Shown piece after piece: positions 22,260 through 34,197 of a stretch of 64,000 nt of DNA (position 1 is the stretch's first letter; each line of letters starts with the position of its first letter). Source of the DNA: Marthasterias glacialis (Eukaryota > Echinodermata > Asteroidea > Forcipulatida > Asteriidae); assembly GCA_911728455.2 (NCBI GenBank), contig OU452232.1:1116001-1180000 (forward strand). Reading direction: 5' to 3'. The position numbers and the translations under genes are program-made. The notes beneath the pieces are model-generated. The model saw only the letters and a program-made list of their open reading frames with translations, was not told where the DNA came from and did no database searches.

Positions 22260-22580
22260 AATAATAGGAAAGGAATAATAATATTAGTACCAAATTTATT
22301 GTGCGCATTTAACCATAAACATGTTCAGAAGCACATTAAGATATGATTCAGTTGTAAACAAGTAAGCACATTAGAGTTAAAACAATCAGAAAAACATAAA
22401 ACCGAAATAGTGAAAACAAGAATGTTACCCAAACAGATAAAATAAAATTTGTCAATTGTTTAAAAAGAAAAGTCTTAAGCTCAATCTCAAGAATAGAAAG
22501 AGACTGTATCGATTGAGTAATGAGATGGTAATCCATTCCAAAGTGTTGGTGTAGCTTGAATAAATGACTCATCCCTAGTG
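22260..22580 (-). mobile_element. Degenerate LINE 3' coding fragment
   Basis: Minus-strand peptides split over frames contain a TPTLWNGLPSH / SILEIELKTFLF-type string, resembling the extreme C-terminal end of CR1/Rex-like LINE ORF2 proteins (P.LWN.LP... then FK..LK..LF). Several frame changes and stops interrupt it. Short and old. Confidence 0.45.
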
Positions 22581-22705
22581 GATTTTTTTGCTTTTTAATC
22601 TTTCGGGTAATTTAAAAGTAACCTGAATGTTGAGAAAAGTTGGAATGGTCTTCAACATGCCACAATACCAATGATGTACTCTGAAGCCATGTCATAACGG
22701 GTCTT

Positions 22706-22990
22706 GAATAATAATAATAATAATAATAGTTTATTTGTAATATAGCATTTTACTTTAAAATCTCAAAATGCTGGACACAGAAAACATAAACCCCTTTGTC
22801 AATGTCAATAACATTAAAACAAATTAGTACGGGTATAGGCAGCCAATGTAACTGACAGAGTAAGGAAGTAAAAAATTTCACTGTGATGTATTGTACCTTA
22901 TACAAGCCCAGCAATGCCATTTTGAATTTTTGGATAATTGTGAAATCGATAGACCATAAAATAAACTATTACATTAATCATAACAGACAG
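22706..22990 (-). mobile_element. LINE-like 3' end with (TAA)n tail
   Basis: Read on the minus strand, an HWLPIPVLICF peptide string recalls the conserved HWLP..RI.FK segment of CR1-like ORF2. It is followed by a short non-coding part and an ATTATTATT microsatellite tail at 22706-22730. This suggests a truncated LINE inserted in minus orientation. Confidence 0.5.
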
Positions 22991-23119
22991 TAATGAAAAC
23001 GTGAACCAAAACAATTGATGCTTTTTCAGACAGATATGTCCTTATTCTTCTAATATTACGTGCCCAATTATCCATGTAAAAAGTCATAATCTTGTAATAC
23101 CAATTAATATTTGGGTCAT

Positions 23120-23900
23120 TTTGTGCCTAATCACCTAAAATTCTGAAAAATTCAGGCAGTGACCTACTAAGATTTGGGTGACTAAAAAAATCTCTATGAG
23201 TGTAATGAACAAACACAGAATGTTTGATTCCTATTCCTTTCCGTTTCTGAGATATGGAAATTAAGCCCCGCCCACCCCTTCTAAGTGATTTTTGTGTTTA
23301 GGGTCATTTTAGAGGTCTGTACCTCCAAATTGAGATAAGATAAATTGCTACCAATTGGTACACAGGTTGACTGGCATCCCAACAACTAGAATCACTTGTC
23401 AAAAGTAGTACAGAAATTTGTTTATCAATGTATCGGTCTTTAAAAACCTACATTCTAGCCTACGGAACAATTTTTCATCATATTTTAGACCCCCTGGTGC
23501 CAGCATGAATTGTCCGATTGCTTTGACATTACGTTAAGTTAAAAACTAGGTGCATATGTCTGACCTGAAATAAGTATAGACTAATCATACCCTTCACCCC
23601 TTTCATGTGTGTTTGGCAGGGGTCTGAAAATGGGTCCGCTTTGGAAAATGCCCCAAGAACACCTTTTTCAAGTGGTTATTTCATGATGTGGGACCTTGCT
23701 GACAAATTTCATAACATGAAGGAGATGAGAAACCAACCTTTTTTTACTCAAATGAACTGGATACTAAGTGTTTAGAGGGGCAATTTTGTGACATTTGTCA
23801 GTATTGTCCCACATTATGAAATAACCACTTGAAAAAGGCCTGGGTTTTTTCAACTAACAATTTTTCTATGTTTATTTAGTTTCATTTTACTCCAAAGTTG
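23120..23900. repeat. Non-coding tract with an inverted repeat pair
   Basis: ACCTTTTTCAAGTGGTTATT (23661-23695) is repeated in reverse complement at 23807-23840, about 110 bp apart. Probably part of an unclassified foldback element. No gene seen. Confidence 0.5.
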
Positions 23901-23945
23901 ACCTCAGGTCACACCTTATTCTGGTCCAGCAATGTATTGCTAGCT

Positions 23946-25671
23946 TTACTCATGGTGATAGATTTGAACTGATTCATCTGTAGTCACAATCAGATGACCA
24001 ACTGGTGTGAGTGTCAGACCACATGGATGAACGCAATCTTTGATGATGCATTCAATGAACTTGCCATCAGGACTGTAATGATGGATATCATCTGATAATG
24101 AGAATGATTCTTTCCATGCAGCAACATAGATGCTTCCATCCTTGTCACAACACACACCAAGAGGTTTCCCAGACTTATAGATATCAACTGAGAATATCAG
24201 GTCACCATTGTAGTCTACTGATACTAACTTCCTGTCATCCCAGTTGGTGTAGATGAGTCGCTGGTTGTAAGTAGTCAAGAGTAATTACCAATCCTTGGAG
24301 CAGGCAATATTCTGATGAAGGATCCATCCGGCTGGTGTAGAGAGATCTCGTCCATGTAATCATAACCCACTGCTATCAGGTTGGTTTTATTCACTGCAAT
24401 ACTTAAAGGCTCACTGTCTGACCACCGTCCCGGTTCAAACTGATAGTTGAGCCGATAATTCTTGTTGAAGATCTTGACTCCTTTATTATCTAGAACAATG
24501 AGCTCATCATTCTTGTATACAGTCATTCTGCTTGGTTCAGTAGGACCTTTGATTGCTAGTTCTTGTGGGATGAAAGTGGATTAAGGATTGCTCTCTGCTG
24601 ATATTGTAACCAAGCTGGCACTGTCAAAAGCTGACACAACAAGATCACTATTGGAGTATGCAGTTACATCACATGGATAAAACATCATCATCTGTTGGTT
24701 TCCATCCATGTATTCGTTCTGTCGTGCTTGGAGTGTCCATCTAGTTTCTGTGAAGTGTTTCATGGAGTTAAATGTTTGCTTTCCAGCCTCAGCTGAAGTT
24801 GCTGATTCTACCTTTTGGAAATCTTTTAGCACCAGTGTCCCTAATGATTTTTGGTCTTCTTTAAAGTCTATACAAGTCAACTCATCAGGCAATTTTGTTG
24901 ATTTCTTCTCTCTGTATTCGTTGAGGTCTTGTACGTGTTGTTCTCTGTGATGTACAAACTTGATTCCTTGATCTATGAGTTGGTAAACCTCATCCTTCTT
25001 GTACTCTGCTTTGTTCATCTCTTTGTTGTTTGTTGTCCGTGCAGTTTGCATTGTCTTGACTCTGTCTTTATGAATCCGTTCTGCCTCATGCATCAGTTTC
25101 TGCTGCTCCTCTCTGATCCTGGCAACCTCCTTGGCAATCTCCTCGTCGGCCTTCTTGGAGATTTTCTCTTTGGTGGCAGCAAACATAGAGTCTCATGTCT
25201 CTCTGGACGTGTCTATTTCTTGAAAAGCAATGTTGAAGGTTTTGATACTCTGTCTTACTTTTGCTACAAGTTCTGCGGCATGTTGTTTGCATTTGTCTAA
25301 AGCCTCAGTAATTTCCATGAGAGAATGTGACTGATGATCTCTTACAATGCAAGTTGTGCATATCACTTTGTTACATGTGTTACAATACATGATAAGATCT
25401 TTGTCCATGTGCTTGCTGCATTAAGAAACATACTCCTGACCAACTACATGTAGTTGTTTTCCATGTTGTTTAAGTTGAGTTTCTTGTGTTTGAATAGCTT
25501 CTATCAATGAAAAGACTGTAAAGTTTGTTTTCAGACCATCAATGCCATTTTCTTTTATTAAAGTTTCTTGTCCACACAATGGACATACAAGTTTTGTTGT
25601 ACTTGGACTTTTCAGGTAAAGCTCCTGTATTTGATGCCATACTGATTGGATGCACTTGCTGAAATGTTGAT
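23946..25671 (-). pseudogene. Degenerate TRIM-NHL relative on the minus strand
   Basis: From 25671 down, a HFSKC...CPLCGQET stretch (second half of a RING), a B-box 2 beginning CSKHMDKDLIMYC and ending near DHQSH, a long Glu/Lys-rich coiled coil, and NHL blades (ELIVLDNKGVKIFN, LGVCCDKDGSIYVAA, GHLIVTTDESVQIY) follow in order. Breaks: in-frame stops at 25421-25423, 25193-25195 and 24581-24583, and one frame change near 24275-24290. Unlike copies A-C, no B-box 1 is visible and no intron splits blades 1 and 2. A TTCACAG acceptor just before the RING remainder (about 25672) implies a lost upstream exon. It is a divergent paralogue, not a recent copy of the array. Confidence 0.8.
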
Positions 25672-25699
25672 CTGTGAATGAAATGAGAACAAATACAGA

Positions 25700-27285
25700 C
25701 ATAGATCATTTATAATCAGCAGTGTTTCCCCTGTCTATTAACCTGTGAGGTGGCCCTTACACACAACAAAATGTTCATCCCTCCAGCCAATGACATTGAA
25801 TGAAGCATGCAGTCTGCCTGAAATTCAGTCTTGCCCCCAAAAAAGTAAACTTGCAGCAATCCTGGTCCATGGTTATAGTTTGCCTACTTCAAGACAATAC
25901 AGTAATTTGTACACATGCTTAGCATCACTGTCCATAACGTCCAAGGGACTATGTCAAGTCTATCAGAAAAAAATCACTGTCGTCGCAGCCATCTTATTTT
26001 TGGGCCATGTGTGTCAGATCAGTTTGGAACTAACTCTAATGTCACCTAAATAAGTTTCCAAATCTAGAAACCACAAGTACAAAAAGTTGTAAAAGTGTCA
26101 GTTATTTTTCACATTTCTGTAAACTTAGTGTGTGCAGTTGACAGTGTTGACATACTCTTCCTTACTCTTGAGCAAGTAAATTAATAAATATTACCGTACT
26201 ACTAATAATCAGTCTTTTTCTTAGATAAAAATAGTAATGCAAGAGAGTGCCCTAGTTGTTTTTTAATTGACATGGTCGGCAGATAAATATTTTTAAAGGA
26301 TAACTACTGATAAAATTAAATGTTTTTTTTTTTAATAATAAAACTTTAAAAGATACAATAAAAATTTGTTAATTTAAAAAGCATTTAAAAAATAAATAAA
26401 TGCCAAATAATTACCATCCTAAAACAATATGGTGATCGATTTGTTTTATTTGATTAAAAACATTATTTTGCCACCTCACTACCTTCACGTGTACATGTAC
26501 ATCTTGACTATGCAATGGTGCTCTTCGCATATTGCCTGTTGCCAACGTTCCTTTTTACTACATGTACGTCAAAAACAAAAGGACCACCTCGCTGCCTCCA
26601 AAGACCAGGGAAACCCCCTACCAGTAGCTTCCTCATCAGTGAAAGCATCTGTATCTTCATTGCATTGTTTCTCACTTATTGCCTAATAATACAACATTTT
26701 TGTAACTCAGGATCAAAATGGTGCTTAATGTCTTAACACTGCCATTGATGTGTACACTGTACACCATTTGAAACCATACAAAATTGCCATTTTGTATGTA
26801 CCAATTTCCTCATTGTTTTTTTCTGCAAGACCATTGGTTTAACTCAGGGAGCTCAGTATGTGCTCGAGTGAATGGGTTACCATTCATGGTCACTCAAGTG
26901 TGTGAATGGTATTGGATCCTCAGTCAACTCTGTGCCAAATGGGCCTCAGAGTAGGAGGGTTGTAATGTTGTATCTAGTGCAATGTAACAATATAATATGG
27001 TTTCACTGAGAACATGTCTGTTTTTGTTCAAATAGATGTATATAAAAATATGTATTTCACTCAATAGGTGTAAAATTAAGTCATCCTACATGATGAGTTT
27101 TCACAATATAGGCCTAGAGAAGTATACATTAGACTTATTATATCAAGATTTATTACAGTATTAATAGTTTGTATCTACACACAGGGTTTCAATTTGACAC
27201 CGGACTGTAGGCCCAAGGCTAGTGATGTTAGCCACATGGTAATACACTCATGCCTGGACAAGTCTGTCAGTCTTTTGTTTTTCAG
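25700..27285. other. Unassigned AT-rich stretch
   Basis: The first RING exon expected for the minus-strand TRIM relative was looked for here and not found. Small frames occur but show no domain. Confidence 0.3.
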
Positions 27286-27360
27286 TTGATTAGTAATCAA
27301 TCAATCATCAATCAATACTTTATTTCTATTCAATCAATAAATAGCCTAGTACATGGATAT
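27286..27360 (-). mobile_element. LINE 3' terminus with TTGATTGA tail
   Basis: On the minus strand, GAAATAAAGTATTGATTGAT runs into TTGATTGATTG repeats, the kind of short tandem tail found at the 3' end of CR1/L2-like LINEs. The body upstream (27360-28800) is not recognisable. A small hairpin (GGTGGGGGTCTC / GAGACCCCCA) lies at about 27393-27440. Confidence 0.4.
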
Positions 27361-28829
27361 ATAGGGATATAAGTATAAAACATGATTAAGTGGTGGGGGT
27401 CTCTAAAAAGCAGGGCTTGTGGAATTGAGACCCCCATGATGTGTGTATAGGTTAAAGGTTCAGATTGTATAGAAAATGAATTCAATTGTAACCATGCTAC
27501 GTTAAAATGACTAAGTTACACAAACAACAAGGACTAAGACAAGACAAGGGCGTAGACTACTGCCTCACTGTATACAATTCATGATGTTCAAATGTTGACT
27601 TTGAATCTGATCAATATATTTCAATGCTGTTGAGTATTTGCTGAAAGATTTTTCTCTTTGACAAGATGTAGACTTTGGTCTTTTAAAAACAAATTCTGGT
27701 CTAGTAAACATTTTGAGCTGCAAGCCCTGTGGTCTTTTGAAATGTTACCGCAAATACGAGCCGTGACACATTTGTGTCAAAATTTGTTTGGTCATATTTT
27801 GGCAGGCTTAATTCTTTATGAACATGCTGCTTCTTTGTTTATGATTCTATGTCCTTGTTTTCTCATACATGTATGTATCCAATGGTGACTGCTTGATGTT
27901 CTGACACAGCTACCCAGCAGTGGTTGGGGGCAGGGGGTTGATGTCTGTCAACCTCAACAAGTCAGGGGCTTGTTTAGAAAAAGTACAAACAGAGACTACG
28001 GTTTTAATTGGCCAAAAGTGCCCCCGTAGGAAAAAATGGTGCCCACCTCCCTTGTGCCCTCCCCCCTAAAATGTTATCCTAGTTACAGCTACCCCATGTT
28101 CTGACAACCCTCTTAAAATAATATTGTGTTAGCCTTAGACCTGTGCATAGGTGTGTAACCTTTCCAACCACAAATCACTTGCAATAACTGAAGAGTCGAT
28201 AAATGGGGTACTTGTGAATTAGAAACACCAGGATCAACCCTTTCTCTTTCATGGTCTCCTTATCTTCCATGTTGACTCAATACATTGTACCAATGTGTAA
28301 AAATAACAGATACAAAAATACTGATGTTTAAAACCAAAAGTCATCAAGTCATTGTAGAATTTTTAGAAATTACTCAAATGCATCTTGAAAGGTCATTTTG
28401 TTTGTCATGTTCTCATTTTGGGTTTTTTTATTTTGCTTTTCCAACAAGATTTTAAGAAAAGGATTTGTTTTTGTGTTGATTTTTCTTATGGTATTTTCAA
28501 AAAGACATTCGAAAAAAGCCTTTGTTTTTACGCTTATACCTTTTTTTCTTTCTTCTACTTCTAAATCAGCAAAGCCCTGTCTTCTGTTTAGAAACAGACA
28601 CAATTTCTAGTTTGTTTTTGGATTCGTGGCTGTTTATTGTCAATCAGGTTATTTGATTATTATTATAGTCTCACTCTTCTCACAACTAAAGTTTAACTTT
28701 GGTTGAGAGTGTCTATCATTATAACTATTGATTCAATTCAGTAGACATTTATTTCGGTATTGCCCTTACATCATTAATATTTAGATATTATAATCACCAC
28801 CAATGACATATATTAACAGTCGCCAAAAT

Positions 28830-29790
28830 TATTAAAAAGTCACATGGGCAAACTTAGGATTGGGTGAAGTCTTGGCTTTTGTGCCCTGACCTATGGACAG
28901 ACTTACACTGTGCATAAGACTAACAAATACAAGGGAGTAGAAATACAGATGAACAAACTTAGGTGTACCGACAAGATATATATACCAAAACAATCCACCA
29001 TTAAATCGAGTCACTATTAAAGTCATGACATAATTTTTTAGTTGTTGTTGTTTTAGTTTGTTTAAAAACATACGTAGAGTGATTACAGATATAGGAAAAT
29101 CATTCAAATTATTCCAGTCACGTTGAACTGGGCTGTTTTTTATACATAGAGGTTCAGTTGTGGGAAATGAACAGACTTTTCTTTGAAGTGCTTTGAGTTG
29201 TGTATGAATGAATGCTAGTAGTAAGAGTAAAGAATGAGTTCAAACAAAGTGGTAATGCATTATTCATACACTTATACATAGATTTACCTAAATTCAAATG
29301 ATAAATATCATCAAATTTTAACAATTAAAGATTACAAAATAATGCAGAAGTATGATCACGGAAACCAGCATTAGAAATTATCCAAACAGCTCACTTTTGT
29401 AAAGTAAGAAGCCTATTATAATGCAAAAAAGAACCACACCAAGTACAAATTGCGTAGTTAAATGTAGAAGAACAAAACAATTGTAAAGAGTTTATAAGAT
29501 GGCTTGGTAAAAACCTGTTTTAACCGTTAGGTATACCAATATTCTTTGCTACTTTACTCCCAATATCATTAATATGACTTGTCCAAGATAAATTTTAGTC
29601 AATTTTGATACCAAGGAATTCAGTACTTATTACTCTTTGTAGTTCAGTTCCATTTAAGATTAGAGACGCAGATTGAGTGTAGTTATGTTCTCTTGGACAA
29701 AATATCATTTCATTTGTTTTGAGTAGATTAATACACAGTTAATTTCAGTGTTAAGTTTCAGAATAGCTGTATCTACATTTATTTTTAATG
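28830..29790 (-). mobile_element. Degenerate CR1-like LINE, reverse transcriptase C-terminal part
   Basis: Minus-strand peptides in order: a KTNEMIF string, ILNGTELQRVISTEFLGIKI followed by NLSWTSHI, then AKNIGI, then IISNAGFRDHTS, TSIHSYTTQS and finally WNNLNDFPISVITLRMF. This is the layout of the RT thumb and C-terminal region of CR1/Rex-like LINE ORF2. Stops include those after GIKID and after GIPNG, with frame changes further on. 5'-truncated and old. Confidence 0.65.
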
Positions 29791-30149
29791 AACTTACTTG
29801 AATGATGATAGAAGGAGATGGTTTGAAACACAGCATCCAATCTGTTAGTTGAGTAGGATATTCAAGCAATGACCCGTTGGACTATTAACACTAAAGAGTG
29901 ATACACCCTGGTACTGGTATTAGTTGGACAATGAACTTTGGTATTGTGCAAATATGAAATTTAAATATTGAAGTCTTTGTGTTGTGTTGATGTAGTCCTG
30001 GTAGTGTCGTATGCAGGAATAACGTACAGGAGTATGCAGTGAGTTTTCAAGTTCAAACTAGGCAGGTTATTTATCTGATAAAATGTCAATACTGTACAGA
30101 TTTGTTAAGGTCACTTTGGTCTTTATGCATTTGCACTGGCTGGTTCTAT
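29791..30149. other. Short unassigned stretch
   Basis: Nothing recognised between the LINE remnant and the 23-bp minisatellite. Confidence 0.3.
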
Positions 30150-30556
30150 GCTAACTGTTTAGGTCACCTGATGGATTTTAGTGAGGTCGCTTGATGGGTT
30201 TTGTTGAGGTCATCTTATGCAATTTAATGAAGTCACTTTATTGGTTTTGATGAGATTACCTGAGGGCTTTTATTGAGGTCACTGTTGGTTTTGTTGAGGT
30301 CACCTTATGGGTTTTATTGAGGTCACCATAATTGGTTTTGTTAAGATCAACGTATGTGATTTGATGAGGTCACTTTATGGGTTTTGATGAGGTTACCTGA
30401 GGGGTTTTATTGAAGTCACCGTCGGTTTTGTTGAGGTCACCTTATGGGTTTTGTTGAGGTCACCTTATGGGTTTTGTTGAGGTCACCTTATGGGTTTTGT
30501 TAAGGTCAACGTATTTGATTTGTTGAGGTCACCTTATGGGATTTGTTGAGGTCACA
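30150..30556. repeat. ~23-bp minisatellite (TTGAGGTCACCTTATGGGTT type)
   Basis: About 17 imperfect repeats of GTTGAGGTCACCTTATGGGT plus TTT. The right half (30430-30520) is the most regular. Every repeat carries an AGGTCA half-site at constant spacing. Confidence 0.9.
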
Positions 30557-30889
30557 GTGGAGTGTATTGTATTGCACTTGTAATGGTAATTATTTGTGCA
30601 TCTATTCAACCAAAGAAATTCATTAAAAAAATAACAATCATTGATTATTAAGAACACTCTTTTAACTTGGATTAATTGTTCTTTCCTATAATTAAAGTTT
30701 GAGATAAATTCATGGTCAAGATGGCAAATCATTGAGGGTGTTATTGCTTCATTCTACTGAACAATTGAGGTGAATACAATTCTTCACTTTTATTCTAAAA
30801 TATGGAAGACAAAATGTAAGATTAGTAATGATTACTCAAGCTTACCAATAAAGTTACATAAATAACGAGCTTACTTTTTAAATTTACAG

Positions 30890-30948
30890 AAAGTGAAGAA
30901 GACCCCAAGCTCTGCTACAAGAGAAACACCAGTGATCAAGTCAAGTAA
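30890..30948 (+). pseudogene. Orphan terminal exon of the EGF/VWC gene, unit A remnant
   Basis: TTTACAG acceptor, then 18 codons in the phase-1 frame used by the VWC exon (SEEDPKLCYKRNTSDQVK, preceded by a split Glu codon) and a TAA stop. The exon runs on to AAGAAG|GTAAGT at 30966, so an intron seems to lie in the 3' UTR. EGF, middle and VWC exons are missing upstream in this unit. A second frame (VKKTPSSATRETPVIKSS...) is also open, so the frame choice rests on phase matching with 44134-44301. Confidence 0.5.
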
Positions 30949-31007
30949 GACAAGCCTACCAAGAAGGTAAGTGTTATCAATACTATGTTGTTTGTTGTAA
31001 CCACTGT

Positions 31008-31112
31008 CCTATAATCAGGTTAGCTTAGTGGTTTCATTTCCTGCCTGACCTCAGTGGATCTGGGTTCGAATCCCATTTCTGACAAGAGCCTTTCATTATC
31101 CTTATCCATTCA
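31008..31112 (+). repeat. tRNA-derived SINE (third family), unit A remnant
   Basis: TTAGCTTAGTGGTTTC (box A) and GGGTTCGAATCCC (box B) lie at tRNA-like spacing, followed by an unrelated body. Copies lie at the same place after the terminal exon in units B (45520) and C (61485). Confidence 0.6.
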
Positions 31113-31750
31113 GTAGCCTTCAGATTCTCCATAGAGTTGTTGATCTTCCAAACATCAACAAGAAGTACCAGAGAAGGACCCCACTTTCTGAGCAGTTTTA
31201 TTTGCAACTAAGGTCAACAAATCAGATTTCTGACTTTCAGCAAATTTTGCCAAAGAAAAAACTTTAATCAGCAATCTTTTTGTTCCAATACTGAGCACCA
31301 AGAGAAGATAAAAAAAAACTCAAACAAGGAGATTTTGTCAAAATATTCTGTTCACATTTACTTACACAGAGTAGTGTTAAGATTTTCAAATTCTAAATTT
31401 GAGTTTCTATCCTCAGTATATTCTATGGATAAGTCTAACTTGGGACCATAGTCTAGTGAAAATGTCATACATATTGAAGGGAGTGTTGACTGTACATTTA
31501 TTGATATTTTTAAAGCCGAAACCGAAGTACCCAAATTAAAAGATTGATAAGATCAGAAAACACAGCCATACTAACTGCATAAGGTATGTTCAAGATTACT
31601 GTTATAACTCTGTATGTATTGGACTACACCTACAGAGTTATGAATCCAACACACACAGACAGACAACAATGGTAACTTGCCTCATGGAAGTTGATATTAA
31701 GTTCACCGTCAAATACAATTGTTGTTTAGTACATGTACAATACAGGTTTA

Positions 31751-32513
31751 CAGAGGCGTATCTATCGGGGGTGGGGTGGGGTGTGGGGGTTGACACCCCC
31801 CCCAATATTTTTCCTAAGTCGGTATAAAAAGCCACAGTCGTCGAATTGGGCACCAAATTTACCCGAGTAAGGGCTCGGGCTGAACACAAATCCATTCAGC
31901 AAACCAAGAGATTTGCCGATTGAAATTTTTAGTTTAATCTTTGTAGTATGATAAGTCAAACTCTGAATTACCAAATTCATTATTTTCAGCAACGAGTGGA
32001 AATCTACGCTCTGAAAACACTGAAAGCTGTAGAGCGTCTGGGGCTGAAGCCCCTGGACCCCCATAAGAATTGATGTCCCTTTAAACTCCAACAGTAGGGG
32101 ATTTGTCCCGAGTCTAAAGTATTCAGAGTTTGAGTTTCTTAATTAAATGTGGGTTTTTTTGGGCAACTTCACGGTCCTGCTTAGCCCTGAAACACTGAAA
32201 ACCCAAGAGCGTCCGGGGGCTTCGTCCCCTGGGCCTCCATTAAAATTAGTGTTCATATACTCCAACAGGGGATTGGCATAAGAATTTCAGTTTTCAAAGC
32301 TTGCATTTAGAATATAAGTCATCTAATGATTGACATCTGAGGGCCATTCTAAACCTTTAAATCACTGAAAAACCTCATGAGCACTGGGGGTCTATACCCC
32401 CAACCCAAACCCCAACCCCCACATGTTGGTGAGTCCCATGTCATTGTGCTTTTACTTTCATTTGATGTCAGTTGGCAAAGTAGGCTCCCGCACCGCCCCC
32501 CCCCCCCCCCCCC

Positions 32514-32550
<37 letters not shown>

Positions 32551-32568
32551 GGCTTCTCTACGCCTCTG
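31751..32568. mobile_element. hAT-type non-autonomous element, 818 bp
   Basis: TIR CAGAGGCGTA is present at both ends. 8-bp target duplications CAGGTTTA (31743-31750) and CAGCTTTA (32569-32576) match at 7 of 8 bases, the hAT signature. The interior holds three diverged repeats of a motif (CACTGAAA..., AGAGCGTC, then a GGGGGCTTCGTCCCC-type hairpin, then CTCCAACAG) at about 31990, 32190 and 32360. A poly-C/poly-A run at 32497-32548 abuts the right end. No transposase. Confidence 0.8.
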
Positions 32569-32576
32569 CAGCTTTA

Positions 32577-33229
32577 CGACTTTTGAATTATCAAATTTGC
32601 ATTTCCTAGATTTTTTTTTTAATCTCTGCTTTCTTGTATTGCTTTGTGTGTGTGCCTTTTATTCTGTTGAGTGACTGATTTTTAAGACTTTGTTTTTTCA
32701 ATGCATTTTTAAAACCCTCTACAAAATGTATATCATTTCTTATTGTTGATGTTTTTGATTGTGTATTTGTCCAAGCTGGGACCCATGAGAGACCAGTGGT
32801 TGCCATTGATAGGGCCACCCAGTTGAAATAATCAATCAATCAATCAATCAATAAATAAATAGGCCTACAGTTCTATATTCACTACATGGTTCAGTACTTT
32901 CTTTGCATGATGTACCCAGCTGTATTAGTCATGGTTAAAAAAATGACAATGTTGGAAAAAACTTTCACACTCATTTAAATTAAGTTTAACAATTGATAAA
33001 AATTCAGCTAACTTGGACCCACTGTACAGTGAATGTACCTGCTATGTGAATCTAGCGGGAAATAACCTTGTTGAACTTTTTCTACCTAGCATTTTAAACT
33101 TAATAAGATAAAATATTTTCTCTCTTCATTTGAAAAATTGAATGGTTGTTTCTGTGTGTGAAGTATGTTGGCATTGCTCTGTTACATTTACTGTAAGCTG
33201 ACTGTTAGATGGCGGATGGGAGATTGGTA
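32577..33229. other. Diverged lead-in segment of unit B
   Basis: Pieces (TTCTTTGCATGATGTACC at about 32900, GGGAAATAACCTTG at about 33057) match the segment 5100-5240 in front of unit A. An (ATCA)n microsatellite lies at 32830-32855. No gene. Confidence 0.4.
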
Positions 33230-33790
33230 GGAAAAAGTTTAAAAATCGCTATAACTCCCAAACAGTTTGGTCAATTGTAACCATTTATATAACAAGGTAT
33301 TGGTCAAAGGTCACCTAGAGGTCACGTAGGGGTCATTAGAGTGTTTTTTAGTGAAAATTACTAAATGCTTCTCAAACAGTTTTCCTCTGATCGAAGCCAA
33401 ACTTTGTCAATATCATCCCTGTGCCATGCTTCATATGGGGTGCACACAGGATTGGGTCAAAGGTCACATAGATGTTAGTAGAGTTTATTTGCTGATGTCT
33501 CGTGCCCAGCCTGAAAATTGCTACAACTTCCAAATGCTGTAATCAATTGTAACCAAACTTGGAAGGACAACTGATTAGGTCAAAGGTCACCTACATGTCA
33601 TGTAGGGGTCATTTAATTAAAATAAGAAAAAGTGGTCTTTTTCTACATCATCCTGCCCAATTCAGTCCAATTTTGTCACATGAATCTTGACCACAGCCTC
33701 ATGATGTAGGCGTAGTAGGGTGGGCTGATAGCTGTGCTTTGTGAAGCACAAACATTATGCTCTTTGGAGAGCATTTGAAAAACCAAAGTA
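33230..33790. repeat. Interspersed repeat with GGTCAAAGGTCA motifs
   Basis: Diverged sub-repeats of the form 'AAC[T/C]CCCAAA..., CCAAACTT, GGTCAAAGGTCACCTA, GGGGTCAT' occur at about 33240, 33370 and 33520. The segment ends with a hairpin TGTGCTTTGTGAAGCACA near 33733. It resembles low-copy repeats of marine invertebrates; class unknown. Confidence 0.5.
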
Positions 33791-33989
33791 AAGATTGCAG
33801 ACGTTGTATACTGTACATGATCCAATGAAGGTTCAATGTTCAATCCAGTTCATTGTTCACCAGTTGTAATGTTTTCTTCATCAACTGCACTCATAGAGTT
33901 GTTAGCAAGTACAAGCTTATTGATAATAACCCAGACAACAATGCTAGCTACGCCACTTGACCTTTGACACTCAAGTTCAGTGTCAACAC

Positions 33990-34197
33990 ACAGTACAGTA
34001 CAGAGTCCATTCACTTTGTTCAGTATTGATCAAGCAACTGGGGACATGTTGTACACTGTTGCTTTGTATGATGTATTTGGCAAGAGTGCTGCGTTCCACA
34101 AGGAAATAAGACTCCATTTTGTGTTGAATAAAACAAGGGATAGTCCTGACAGTACTACAGACGTATAGTGAAGTAGACAGTGGTTAACAGTGCTGAG
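33990..34197 (+). promoter_or_regulatory. Probable non-coding first exon / promoter region of TRIM unit B
   Basis: This copy of the conserved lead-in ends GTTAACAGTGCTGAG|GTGAGTACAGAT with the donor at 34198, only about 660 bp before the coding-exon acceptor at 34860. It matches 46960-47159 and 62925-63114. The short distance to the coding exon here is the main argument that the segment belongs to the TRIM gene. No TATA box could be assigned. Confidence 0.45.

Noticed and set aside
30890-30966. Reading the tail exon as VKKTPSSATRETPVIKSS (basic Ser-rich protein)
   Set aside because: The frame is open in all copies, but the phase of the VWC exon donor selects the other frame ending QVK-stop; kept only as an alternative.
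32377-32674. Pro/Lys-rich frames across 32490-32550
   Set aside because: Produced by the poly-C/poly-A run at the end of a hAT-type element.
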